From: Certhia americana | Lineage: Eukaryota > Chordata > Aves > Passeriformes > Certhiidae | Direction of reading: 5' to 3' | Length of the DNA stretch: 64,000 bases | Assembly (NCBI GenBank): GCA_018697195.1 | Contig: CM031878.1 | Location: 6,540,022-6,604,021, forward strand | Shown: positions 14,301 to 26,300 of the stretch, piece after piece | Numbering within the stretch: position 1 is the first letter of the stretch | Layout: the number at the start of each line of letters is the position of its first letter | Program-made: the position numbers and the translations under genes | Notes under the pieces: generated by a model | Databases searched by the model: none | What the model was told of the DNA's origin: nothing | What the model saw: the letters and a program-made list of their open reading frames with translations, nothing else

Positions 14301-17300
14301 AGACAGACAGTAAAGGTGTCCCCTTACAGGGACAGGGGAATACCTGTTCTGAAGCAACTCATTTCTCTGTAACTGAACCAAGACCACCAATTAATTTTTC
14401 TTGCCTCAACAAAGAGGTATCAGGCAGTCACCAATTTCACCCACTGCCAGCAGAGAGAGCATTCAGACTCCATCCATTACCATCTGGTAATTATTACCAT
14501 TACCCAAGTTAATATTGCAGGCGAGGAATTGGTAGCATGCGGCTATCACAGCGTTATCCATCAGCTTGTCAATTATCAGTGCTGCTGATGGACAGGCTGC
14601 TGTTCCAGGCCAGTGAATCCAGTGCCGGTCCTGACCATGGCAGGCACCATCCAGTGGCACTGAGCAAGAGCAGGGCTTCACTAGTGCAGGGAGAGGAAAG
14701 GACTGGCTTCCCACATCCCAATGTCTATCCCAATATTTCAGAACTGAAAGGTGTCAGACAACAAGAGTTTGAGAGGAGGTGAATCAGGAGAACAGGAAAT
14801 GAGTCACCTGCCTGCAGCTGTAGAAGGTTCAGGATGAAAACCAAAGCCTACAGCATTTGGTCCAGGCATATACAATGGCCTAGAAACGTGCCTGGCTCAG
14901 CTACCCTGAGGCTAAGCTCCTCACTACAGGAAATCTCGAGCTCTGTATTGCCTGTCCACCCTAATTTCCAGGTGAGAGCTTTCCTGTTCATATTTTGTGC
15001 CAGCTGTTCCAAAACTGCAACACTGAGCACCTGAGACATCATTATGACTAGGAAGCTTTTATTTGACCCATTTGTAACAATCTTCTATGTGCCATAAACC
15101 ACGCTTTACTGGCAAAATAAACAAGTGAAGGAATGCACTCATTAAAAATATAATAACAAGTTGCCATCTTCAATTGTAGTCTAAGCCACTCTAATGATGC
15201 TATGTACTTCCAATGACCATGCTGCAGCTGTAATGAATGAGGTTGTTTAAGGCAGTTGTGTGAGCCTTTCCAGAGCAGAAGTGTTTTCTCCTCTGATCCA
15301 GAAGAAGGTGCAAACACAAATCAGACTCTGTGATGATGTCTTCAGTAGCATCTATGTGAGTTAAGACCTTGAGTTTTATTTTTAAAGATGATTCAAACTA
15401 AGCTCCCCCAAAATATGGACTGAGTGCCTTAAAAGCTTTTAGAACCTGACCCTAGCTTGTGTGATTATGGCCTTCGGCAAAGAGAGGGAAGTGTGGTCCT
15501 GACTTTGCTGTTGAGTGTTTGTCACCTTGACCAGCCTTGTCCACCTGTCTGCATTTCTGAGTCATCTGTGTCCTTCTTGCTTTGTTACCTGGAAGTTTTT
15601 CATTGCCAGAGATGTCTCCTACCATGTTTTCACTCAGCATCCATCTCAGAAAGAAACCAGATTAGGGAAGGGGCTTGGAGGTAGGACTATTAAGAAAATA
15701 AAAAAGATAATCCTAGTTCCCATAATTGAACTATATGAATTTTATAGTAGGTTCATATGTTGTCCCAAACAAGCACATACAATAGCTGGGGATGATACCA
15801 AAAGGGCTTTTCCTAGTACAGGATGAAACAGAGGATACAAATCCCCTGGTTTTCTTTGCTCCTTTGATGTGTAGGGGAAGAGACAGAGGGACAGCATGTC
15901 TTTAACTGAGTGGTGTCCACCCCTAAATGGCAAAAAGAGACTATAAAACACAGGATGAGCCTCTGTTTTCTGCCAGATCAGCACATTCTTTCTGTTATTG
16001 CAGTTATTGTTGTGTCTGAATACCTAATTAATTACAACAGTAAGCGCTGGCTTCTTTAATCACAGCATCAGCTGTCCTAATCAATCTTAATAATATGGAA
16101 TCTGTACTATGGCACCCATGAATTTTAATCTACATAAATTTCTTAAGACCTCTCGCAAGCTTGTTGTACGAAATGATATAATTATGGATATAGATTAGGG
16201 CTGTAGAGAGTGATTTAAATTGGATTTCAGGAGAAGGTGAATAGAGCCCTCCCACTCAGTTATTTATTTATTTTAATGCTGGCCTTCACATAGATTTTTT
16301 TTTTTTTTTTCCCTAGCATTATGTTATTTCCCCCCCCACTGAACAGCACTGCCTCGCTTTGATTGCCCTCTTCCCCCATCCACCTTCCCAAAGGGTTTAG
16401 TGGCCAAGCTGAAGCTCCTGGGAGAGGTGTAGAACACCTCCAGGACAGTGACAGGAATGAATAGGAGAGGTAGAGCACAAAGCTGAGGATCCAGCTCATA
16501 ACATGCTGCTTCAGACCTATATAGGAAGCATCTGTGCAAAATAGAGTGAAATAGATGGAACTGAGGATGTCAGACATGAAATGCACAGATAATCAGAAGC
16601 AAGGAGTGGAGAGAATATCACATAGGAGTATGTGATATTCCTTTCACCAAAGTGAAATCACAAGGCATCACATCAGAAAATGTGCTCTGCTTTTGTCTTT
16701 TAGAAGCACTGGACTCCCCTGGTTCCAGACCACTTTGGCTTTGTCTTACCTGAGCTGGGACAAGGAGGCATACCCATGAGGGCATTTGAAGGCCGCTTTT
16801 GCCGGCTCAGGCTGAAGCTATCATCCTTTTTCCTCACAAGCCCACTTGCATCCACGCAGATCCTCCTGATTTACACCCCTGAATACCACAGCAGACTCCA
16901 GCCCTCTGTCCCCTACAACCATTTTCACTTGGGGCACCCATATAACAGCTTGTCTTGGACAGACACTGGAGTCAGGCTGCTGACATCTCAAGAAGGATTC
17001 TTTATAGAATATCATTTAAACCAATTTTATTTATTTTTAACAATGTGCCTCATTCTGACACCTCCATCCATTCATTCTCTGACGAAAGCTAAATGTCAGG
17101 CCCAACACTAACTGAAAGCCCCTTTAAAAAGTTGGATTTCAATCTAGAGATATATCAGGAGCAAGAAAGTTTCCTGGTGTTAATTTTAAAGCACTTGTAT
17201 TTCATGCTGACTTGGGAAATCATCCTCAGTTTTTGGCATCAGGCAGAGGATTTGGAAAGTGACATTAACGGATCTACTTTCTTTGAAGGACTTGGGAGTT

Positions 17301-20300
17301 ATTTCTTGACTTCTGCCTAATGAATAAGTGCTGCCTTCGTTAAATTTATATTTATGGCCATATAGTAGGTCATTGGCTTGTTTTATGTCTCCAGGTTTAT
17401 GGAAGGTTATCTGCCATGGTCACCTTGTGGCATCTTGGCCAGGACTGTCTTGCAAAGAGACAATTATATCTGAGCAGGATTTTTCCCGTGGAGATATGGA
17501 AATGATCAAATTAATATAGAGGAGATGTCCAGGGATAAGGCTCTTGCCCTGAGCTGCCAAATGAAGTTACTATTAGCATCTGTTTTCACAGTACACCTTT
17601 AGTTTGCCCTGGCAAGGCCAGATCCTCAGCTCCTGGAAAGCAGCAAGGCCACAGGGACTTCAGTGGGGCTGACGTGATTGATAGTTGTTCTCTGGCCTCT
17701 CATGAGCCTCTCGGCTTTTTTTTCCCTTCACCAGATGATCCTCAGCATTTACATTACAGCACCTTTAATCTCGGAAATGTCTGTATGTTGGGCATGGCAC
17801 CTCCATGGGTCTGGCCACAAGGAAATCTGTTTCAGATGTTCTCCCTAGGCACACTTGCACAGAGTCAGCACATCCAAGGTCTCTGGAAGATGATACAACT
17901 CAGAGACATACTGGTGCTGGTCCAAAAGCTGCTGTAAGGTGCTCTCTGATATCCATATATCTCATCTATATCTCCTACCAGCCCTTATACACCTATTACC
18001 TTATGTGCCTATGTGGGTTTGCACCCTGGCACAGACAGCACACAGAGGAGCTGAGGTGTTTTCCCAGCCCTGTATGTTTGTGAACAACTAATATTTTCAG
18101 TCTCAAAGAAGACTGGTAAGCTGAATGGGGAGGAAGGGTGACTGAAGCAGGTTAACTCTCCCACTAATGATCTATGTGAAGGCCACCCTTTGAAGTTAAG
18201 TCTAACTTATGGAGGAATAAAGCAACCCTACCTGATGGTCTCCTTGTGCTGAGATACAGAAAATACTCATAACTTGCAATCACTTTGAATTTTAGCAAGT
18301 GGTGGGCTACAGCTACACCTAACCCCTGTGGTAGGTTGACTCTGAATTTTGAGCCCTTGATGAACTCTTCATAGGTCATTAATGTGTAAGAGGGCTGTCA
18401 CTTTTCAGGACACAGCATGGACACAACTTCCTTAAATGTCTAATCTGTGTCTTGAGATTTCTGAATCAATACTAGCTGTTGGCTTCATCCGTGCTACATC
18501 TGGGAGCAGAGGTCCTTCTCTAGATCTGATTCATTTAGAAGGGGGAGCAGCAGCATGAAGATGTGCTCATAGTTGCCCATGATGCCTTGGCTTCCTGCCA
18601 GGGTGTCCAGCCAGCCCTGGAGTCCATGTCTCTGCATCTTCACAGGCCACGTTGGCCAGCATGGACACATCCACTATGATGAGGTCACATCTTCATTTGC
18701 TGAGTAAATACAGTCTTCAAGCTAAGGAAGGCAAGTCCTTCAGCGAGCAGAGGTCATCACTTTTAAGAGGTGCCAAGTTAAATTCCTGCTGGTTGTGACT
18801 CACCACAACTTCGGCTTTTCCCAAATGGCCAAGGCAGAGTATGAAACCACAAGTAAAACAGAGACCCAAGCCATGAGTTGATGGCTCCCCAGAGGTGCTT
18901 TCAAGTCTCCTTTCAAGAGCATTCAGAGATGGTCAGGTTAGTTAGGGCCCTGTGTGTTAGAACAGATACTCTGCAAATTCTTTTCCAATGTGGAAGTGAT
19001 TTCCAGGTTGGAGCAAAGATAACTGAAACCAATGCAGAGCCTTCCCACTGGCTTGTATGTGCTGTGAGCCAGGAGAAAACCCCACACATGACCTGTGTCA
19101 CAAGGCAGCCTCGTTTGAAGCCCTCAGTTAGATATCACCTTTGGTGGCAAGTCATTTATATTTGGAAATATAACGAACTCTGAAAGTTTTAATGTGGAAG
19201 GCAGAAGGGTTGCACTTCAGCCTGCTATCCCAAACACTTTAAATAAATTATTTACCCAATTCTAATTTTTAATCTTAAAAGGAGGGGATTCTCAGCGTGT
19301 ATTACCTTAGCAGAAAATCTTAGTTCTGATGGTCAAAGTATGATTCAAAGGCAGGTGGGATATCCACAGGTGGGATAAGCAGAGCAGCTCTGCAGTGAGC
19401 CAGATGGTCATGTCTAGGGGATAGACTCAGCTATCCTGGATAAGGTAAGGAATAAAGGAGAGCACCACAGTCAGACAGGTCCTGCTTAGTGAGTTCTCCT
19501 GTATCAGTGAAGTGCCAGCCATTGCTAATTATCAGCAGGTCAGTGGGAGAACTATTGTGTCCAAATCACTCTCATCTGGGGAGGAATGAAATACTGTAAC
19601 TGCATTTCCTGAGCAGGGACAGTTGTCTTTGGGGCAGAGATGGCAGATCCACTCCTTCTTTGCAGTCTGCAAAACCATAGTTATAAAGATTTGCTTGTCT
19701 CACCAAATGTTCCCTCACCTATCTCAGGAGATATCTTCTACCTGACAGGACTTGAAGGGTCTATGTTATTAGGATCCATTCTCCTAAAGGGGTGATGGAA
19801 ATGATGTATTACTCAACTTTTCATAGCTATTCAGTTTTCTTGTGGAGCAATATCATCAATATTCTGGTTTTCAAGGAAAACAGTTTTAAGCAGAGGTTAA
19901 AAAAATAGACTTGAGTTGGTTTCTTCTTCAAGAAGAAAGTAGTAAGTAAAAAAAAAAAATAAATTGTATTTTCCAAACATTACCTCCATTATTTTCCTGG
20001 AACAACTACTCTTTAAAAATGTATTGTAGAATCTCTACTCTGCCTTCCACTGACCTCCCACAGGTTCTAATGTATTCTCCTCACACTGTTTTGTAAGAAA
20101 TGAAAACCCTTACAGTAAGACAGTGCTTTCCCATTTCACATGCAAACATATTGAGGGACTTGCCAAAAGCCAGTTAGGAAATCATTCCAAAGCTAAGACT
20201 GCAATCCCACTTATTCCTTTCCGTGACTACCCCAACCTCAAAGTCCATATGATCCAGTAATATTCATAATGAACAGGAGCTTCCAAGCCTTAGCCAGCTA

Positions 20301-23300
20301 ATTGGGTTTGCCACCTCAAATTTGGTCATTTCACCATTCCTCCTTGTATTTTGGGAGAAAAGTGCAAGACCTTGCAAGTTTCCATCATGACCAATGGTGA
20401 TCTTTGAAGTTAAGTTTCAAGCTGGTATTTCTATTTGTAAGAAAACACTTTATCCATGTTCCTTGGGTTTGTAATACTCACGTATGACAACCTCCCCCAC
20501 ACTTTGCCATACAGTCAGTGTCTTTCCTTGGATAGGTGTATGGCACCAGATTTCCTTCCAAGAGGCCCCCACCTTTGCATCCTCCAAGCCTTGCCTCCAG
20601 CCACACCTCTGTGCGGGTAAGAAGGAAAAAAGGTGGGATGGATGTGGGAAAGTGGCAGTTCCCTAAGGGATCATCCTGCAAGGAATAGGTTGGAGGGACT
20701 GCATAAATGTAGAACTGTGCAGTCCCAATAAATACAAATTAAACTCATTAGAAGAAGTGAAATATTAGGGCCAAGGTGACATTTGGACTGGAGGTTTAGC
20801 CAAGATTTGCTTTAAATTTTTTATTGATGCAGATAAAGAAAGAGCTTATCCAACATGTTTCTCTCTCTTTTTTCTCCCTATCAACCAAAGGAGAAAAAAA
20901 AATTCTTAACTAGCTTTGGTTGTATTTGAGCAAGACTTCAAAGTTTCACAAAAATAAACAGTTTTAGTGGGGAGGAATGCACACTTGTAAAGAGAGAAAA
21001 TACACTTTGAAGCCAGCAAGAGACTGCATGCCTTATGCAGAGATTCACAGCATCCTCCCTGGAGCAGACAAGTGGTGTCCCCCTCCCCTCCATGCAGCTT
21101 CTTCTCTCTCACTGGGGGCTGCCTGGCAGCAACACAGTCCTTCGAAGGGATGTGGGGATGACAGGAGCCATTGCTTTGTTCTCTTCTCCTTCCTCCTGCT
21201 ATGCCCCTGTTGTTTTCTGCTCTGATTGAAAGTTTCATGTGACTGTAGCTGTCACTGAGATCTGAGTTTGCACAGTACCTAGCACAGTGTTAGTCCTGGC
21301 TTAAGATGAGGATTCTTTGGGGTTGATTAGTGCCAAAAATCTGCATGATCAGTGCAGATTCATAATTTAAGCATGGGAAATGAGGAGAGAAGTTTATTTG
21401 TCCTCTGCTCCAAGGTCTCACAGGGTGATGGCTGGGGGACAGAACCCGCTTAGCCATCCTGGGGGGTTCTCCACATTCCTGTCCATAGGCAAGTGAGCTG
21501 CTCCTCTTCAACCCTCAGCCCCTGGGTCTGTCTGTTTCATAACACATATTGATGATAAAAGATAAGTGGAGAGTGCCTATCATGTTTTAACCCCTTAATT
21601 GCTTGTCTCTCTTGTGTCTCCACAGCACAGAGCCCCACTGCAGCAGACCCCTTGCAGCAAGCCTACGCTGGAGTGCAGCAGTACGCAGGTCGTTAGTATT
21701 AACACTTTCTCCCAATAAACCTTTCTCTTCTCTAAAGCCATTTCCCTCTGAACACACCTCAGGGGGATGAGGGAAGGGAGATTTTTACTGATACAGGGAC
21801 AAGCTGGGGGCCACAGACCCCCTGTTTCAGTTTGCACAAACCTCAAGACATTCGGGATCTTCTGTCACAAAGGAGGCAACATCCTCCCTTCCCAATGGAA
21901 AGGCTCCCACTGACTTGCACCTCAGTGAAGCTCCATCAACAGAGCTGTGTCTGGTCTGCCTTAGCCGAGTCCACAAGTCCACTGCTTTGGAGGCCACTTT
22001 CTAAAACAGGTCTCCTGAGTGCTGCAGCAAATAGGGAAGATGGGCAGCCAGACCCTGCAGAGCCACAGCTGCTGGTGCCTGGCAGGGAATGGAATGTCAG
22101 CACACACCCCTTTTTTAAGGGTGTGTCTACTGGCCGTGCCCTACTTAGTCAGTCTGAGACTTGCTTAAGAACTATCCAGGCATCCCCCCACTTCCCAGCA
22201 GAATTCACCACAGCTCCCTGTGGATCAGCCTCCACTCATGCTGCCCTGTGTGCTGAGCAGCTCCTTTGCAGTTGATGGACTGACACCAGCCAAAGTGACC
22301 TGGTGCAGACCATGACCCTGCCGTGTTCAGCCTCCCCTCACGAGGTGTCCATGGCCAACGTTGCGAGGAAGCTGCCACCCCAAAGCCATTATTTCCTGTG
22401 GTAACTGGAGCAATCATGGGCTCCCGCTGAGGAATGGCTATTATCTCGTGTCAGCGCTGTATCTGGAAACTTAATTTAATTCTCCATGTAGGGCTTCATT
22501 TGCCGGTGTTTTAGTTATTGTCATTTATTGCTTGTGAGGTTTGATAGATGGGAAGCAACTCAACCCTTTGAGCTGTTAATTAACCCCTCTGCACACACAT
22601 GGCCCCTATCCTCTTCTCTCTGGTCTTGCAGGCGACCCATACTCTGTATTTTTAGCAGCAAGGCACATCATCTACCATCTGTGGTAGTGAATGGCTCCCC
22701 TTGTTTGCTTGGTGGGGGAGCTGAGATGGGGAAAACTGTTTAATTGCTGCTCACTCTTTCCACTGTGTTTGTGTGTGAGAGAGGAAGTCTCTAAGGGTAT
22801 GAAAGAAAATGCATATCTGCGAGTGTATGTGAAACTGTATCTATACAGCCTCTGGGCACATGAAGGGGGAAACACACGTGAACTGTTTTAGGAGCATGGG
22901 TTAATGTTTTTAGGAGCATGTTTAATCAGGATGCCAGAGATGAGGTGGAGGAAATGTGTGCATGTGCTCTGTGCGTGGCTGTCAGCGTGGGCATCTCTGT
23001 GCTGAGCTCGTGAGTGTTCCTGTCACCCCTGGAATGGTTGCACATCCCTGCTGGGAGTGGTCTCAGCAGAACCCCCCGTTTGCACGGCATGGCTGCCCTG
23101 GGAGTCACTGCTAATGGAGCTGGAGGGAGGAAGGGAGAATTCTTCTGGCCCAGTGGTACCTCCTGGAGCACAACCATGGCTCTTATGTCACACCTCAGGC
23201 TGCACAAGATGACCCTCCACAGAGCCAAAACACAGGGGTAAAAAACCCCACGTCTAGCTTGTGGTGGTGGTTTAGAGTGAAAGCTCCTTTCTTCCCAGCA

Positions 23301-26300
23301 CTGAAATATTTTTTTCTTTTTTTCCCTTTCTCTCCCCTTTAGCTGCTTATCCTGCTGCTTATGGCCAGATTAGCCAAGCGTTCCCACAGCCACCTCCCAT
23401 GATCCCACAGCAACAGAGAGAAGGTGAGTAAAAGTGATGTCCTACTTTGTGACCCCAGATAGACATCCCCACCTCATTGGTTACCCCCATCATGCACCCA
23501 GACAGTGTCCATTGAACACCTAACTGCTTTGAATGCCTGTTCACTGAGGTTTTTCTCCATTTCCATCTGTGGCATGGTGTCACTCTCACCAGTGGTACTG
23601 TGACGGACCATCCATGTGGGGAACTGCTGATGAGATCTCTTCAGTCCCCAGGGAGGAAAGCATGCTGGTGTGCATGGGACATGGAAAGACCAGCTAGCAA
23701 CATAGTCATTAATGTCCAATGGGGACCTCTGTTTGAGGCAAGCAATGAGAATGCAGATAAAAATGCAATTGTATTGGAATAAAGAGCTTTATGGGAAACA
23801 AAGCACTAGTGACCCTTCATTAAAAGCCAGTAACATCATTTCAGACACCTGCTGTCTGGAGAACAAGGACTTGCTATTTAGAGTAGCTGACCTAGTCCTT
23901 TCAGCCTTTCAGCCTCCACCAATAATCTGGAAACATCAATCAGACCTTGTAGAGCACAATCCTTATATCAGGATGAGAAAAAAACTGTAGTTAAAGTTCC
24001 TCTTTCTTTACAATGACTATGAGAGTTGCCTGGGTAATCTACTCCACAGGACTGGATGGCTTCACGGAAGACATGAAGAGTAAGGAGAGGTGAATCTACC
24101 ATTTTTGCATGTAAACGCCTCGGGAGAAAACTATGCCATGTAATATTTCCTTTACAATCAGAGGGGAGCAGTGGAATCCTCAGAGACAACCCAGCTGGGT
24201 GATTCCATTCCAGCTATTCTCCAAGGAGTCCACTTCTCCCTTATGACAAGAAGGAGGGGACTACTTGCCTGAGTGAGACATTAAAGTCAGGTGCTCCAGC
24301 TTAGCAACTCTCATTTAAATAGTTACATTTTAAATTTTATTTTCTATTACATCACTAATTCAGACATATTCTATATTATATGTGTTATTATATGTATGTA
24401 ATTACATTTAATATTTTAATACAGTGTAAGAGTCAGAATGAAATTAATCTAGATTACAACATCAAACTAAAACATTCTGATGATCTAAAACTACTTTGGG
24501 GGAGAAATCTCATTTTGTAGGAAAATTAGAAATGTCGTCATTTCCATCTAATTTGGAAATATTTTTTTCCTATGTCAGAATTTCCTGGGGAACACAACTT
24601 CCAGCTTCTGATTAGCTCTAGTACATGTCCCTGCTGTGAGAACAGATGCACAGGCCTATCGTATCATTACAGAGATGTTTCCCCCATGCTGAAGGACTTT
24701 GCTTTTTATTACTTACTGGGGCTAGATTAAGCACAGGACAAAATGGCGAGCAGATCATTGCTCAGCAAAGCACTGTGCCAGGAACCACCAGGAGCAGGGG
24801 GAAGCTGTGGTGTATGCTTTGAAGACCCTCTGTCTGTAGACCCCTGTGTTCACAAGGCATGGTGTGTCTCTGTGGGTTAGGAGTGAGTGTCACCCAGTGG
24901 ACAAGTTATCTCATGACTCTGCTCCTTCCTATAAGCAGCTGGCATTGAGAATGAGGATGGTTGGGGGACAGCCACATGAGATGAACCACCTATCCAATGC
25001 AGGATTCACAGTGTTCCTTATTTTCCTGCAACACAGTCCTTCGACTGTGAGAGGCTGTGTCTTTCTCTGCTTCTTGCTAGAGGAATATTCTCTAATGCAC
25101 AACAATCCCCTTTAGCAGAGGGTCAAGACCTTTATGCATCTCTAACCTTTAGCAGGAAAACACAGCGAGGGAACTCAATGAATACAATAATGCTCACTGC
25201 TGAGAAGAGTGTTTTAGGTTTGCAAGGATGTGCACAAACATTGATTCATTAGTGAACCAGCCCTACCACCACAATAACACCAGTGGTCACATTGTTAATG
25301 ACAGTCTGAGCTCTCCAGTCCTGGATACCAGTTGGATAACAAGCTGGGGGACGTTTTGCTGCTGCAACATTCCTGTAGGGATGAGTCATTGCTTCCACAT
25401 GAGCACTGAGGCTGCCGGCAGCTGACAGGACGCATAGGGTGGAACTGATCCAAAACTATCAAAGCTTAAGATAAAATCTTGATTCAGGCCATGTCAACCA
25501 CACAAAACTTGGAGGTAATTTTAAGTTTGTATGGTATTACTCATCTTGATGTAGTTTCTGAAACTAGGAAGCATACTTCTTGGTACAAGTTTGTGACTCC
25601 TATCTGTGCTGTGCATTCTGGGCAAGCAGAATAGGCAATGAAATTCCATCTTCTGAGTGTTTGCTGTAAAGATGAGATGTGCAGCTAACCAAAGTGCTAC
25701 AGACTGACTTCATACAACCTCATGGGTTAGCCCAGTTTTAATTACTGTTGGAAAGCAAAAACATCATAGCCTTTCCTCGTGACATTGCATCCCAGTGCTG
25801 GGATGCAATGATGGATAGCTGATGTCAGAACAGGTATATGGAGTTCAGTTTGGGTACGCAGCGAAAGGCTGGGTCTGCAGCTGTGCCTGTGCTAAAAAAC
25901 TGACAATGAGCTCAAGTGTGAGGAGCATGGGCAGAGCAATGCCTTATCAATGGCTCAGCTCAGGTCCAGCCAAGCCTAACCATCCACATGGTCCTGTGCC
26001 CTCAGTCACAGGTTTTTCCATTTTCCAGCATAGTTTGTCTGTAATCTACAGAACATACATAAACTGTGTAGTCCTTAAAGCTTTTCTTGTTTTTTTGTCT
26101 GAATCAAGGCTAACTGTTTTTCTTGTGTATAAATGAACAGAAATGTATATATATCAAAAAATGTATACGTGTTATAAAACCAAGAGCCGTGGTAGACATC
26201 AGTGTTGAAAAGAAACTTCATTTTTTCTGATGATGTGTCATGGGGATTTGATTTCAAGCTACACTATAGCCCTTTGCAAAACAAAAGTAAAGCCTGTCAT

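Larger units (their letters stand above)
9517..21625 (+). other. CELF4: CELF4 intron, 12.1 kb
   Basis: A GT-AG intron containing a CR1 3' end at 13665-13954, two perfect hairpins (12172-12198 and 16613-16640), two candidate conserved blocks (14460-14640 and 16005-16275) and a possible ancient SINE/LINE tail at 21266-21335. No exon-like coding sequence was recognised on either strand. Confidence 0.9.

Noticed and set aside
18330..18350. 'tgtggtaggttgactctg', similar to the start of some avian LTRs
   Set aside because: Only about 18 nt resemble the LTR start; no matching LTR body, polyadenylation signal or second LTR follows.
21712..21717. AATAAA shortly after the weak-donor exon, suggesting intronic polyadenylation
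   Set aside because: The hexamer alone is common in AT-rich introns. Though it follows the in-frame stop, no clear GT-rich downstream element was seen, so I do not call it.
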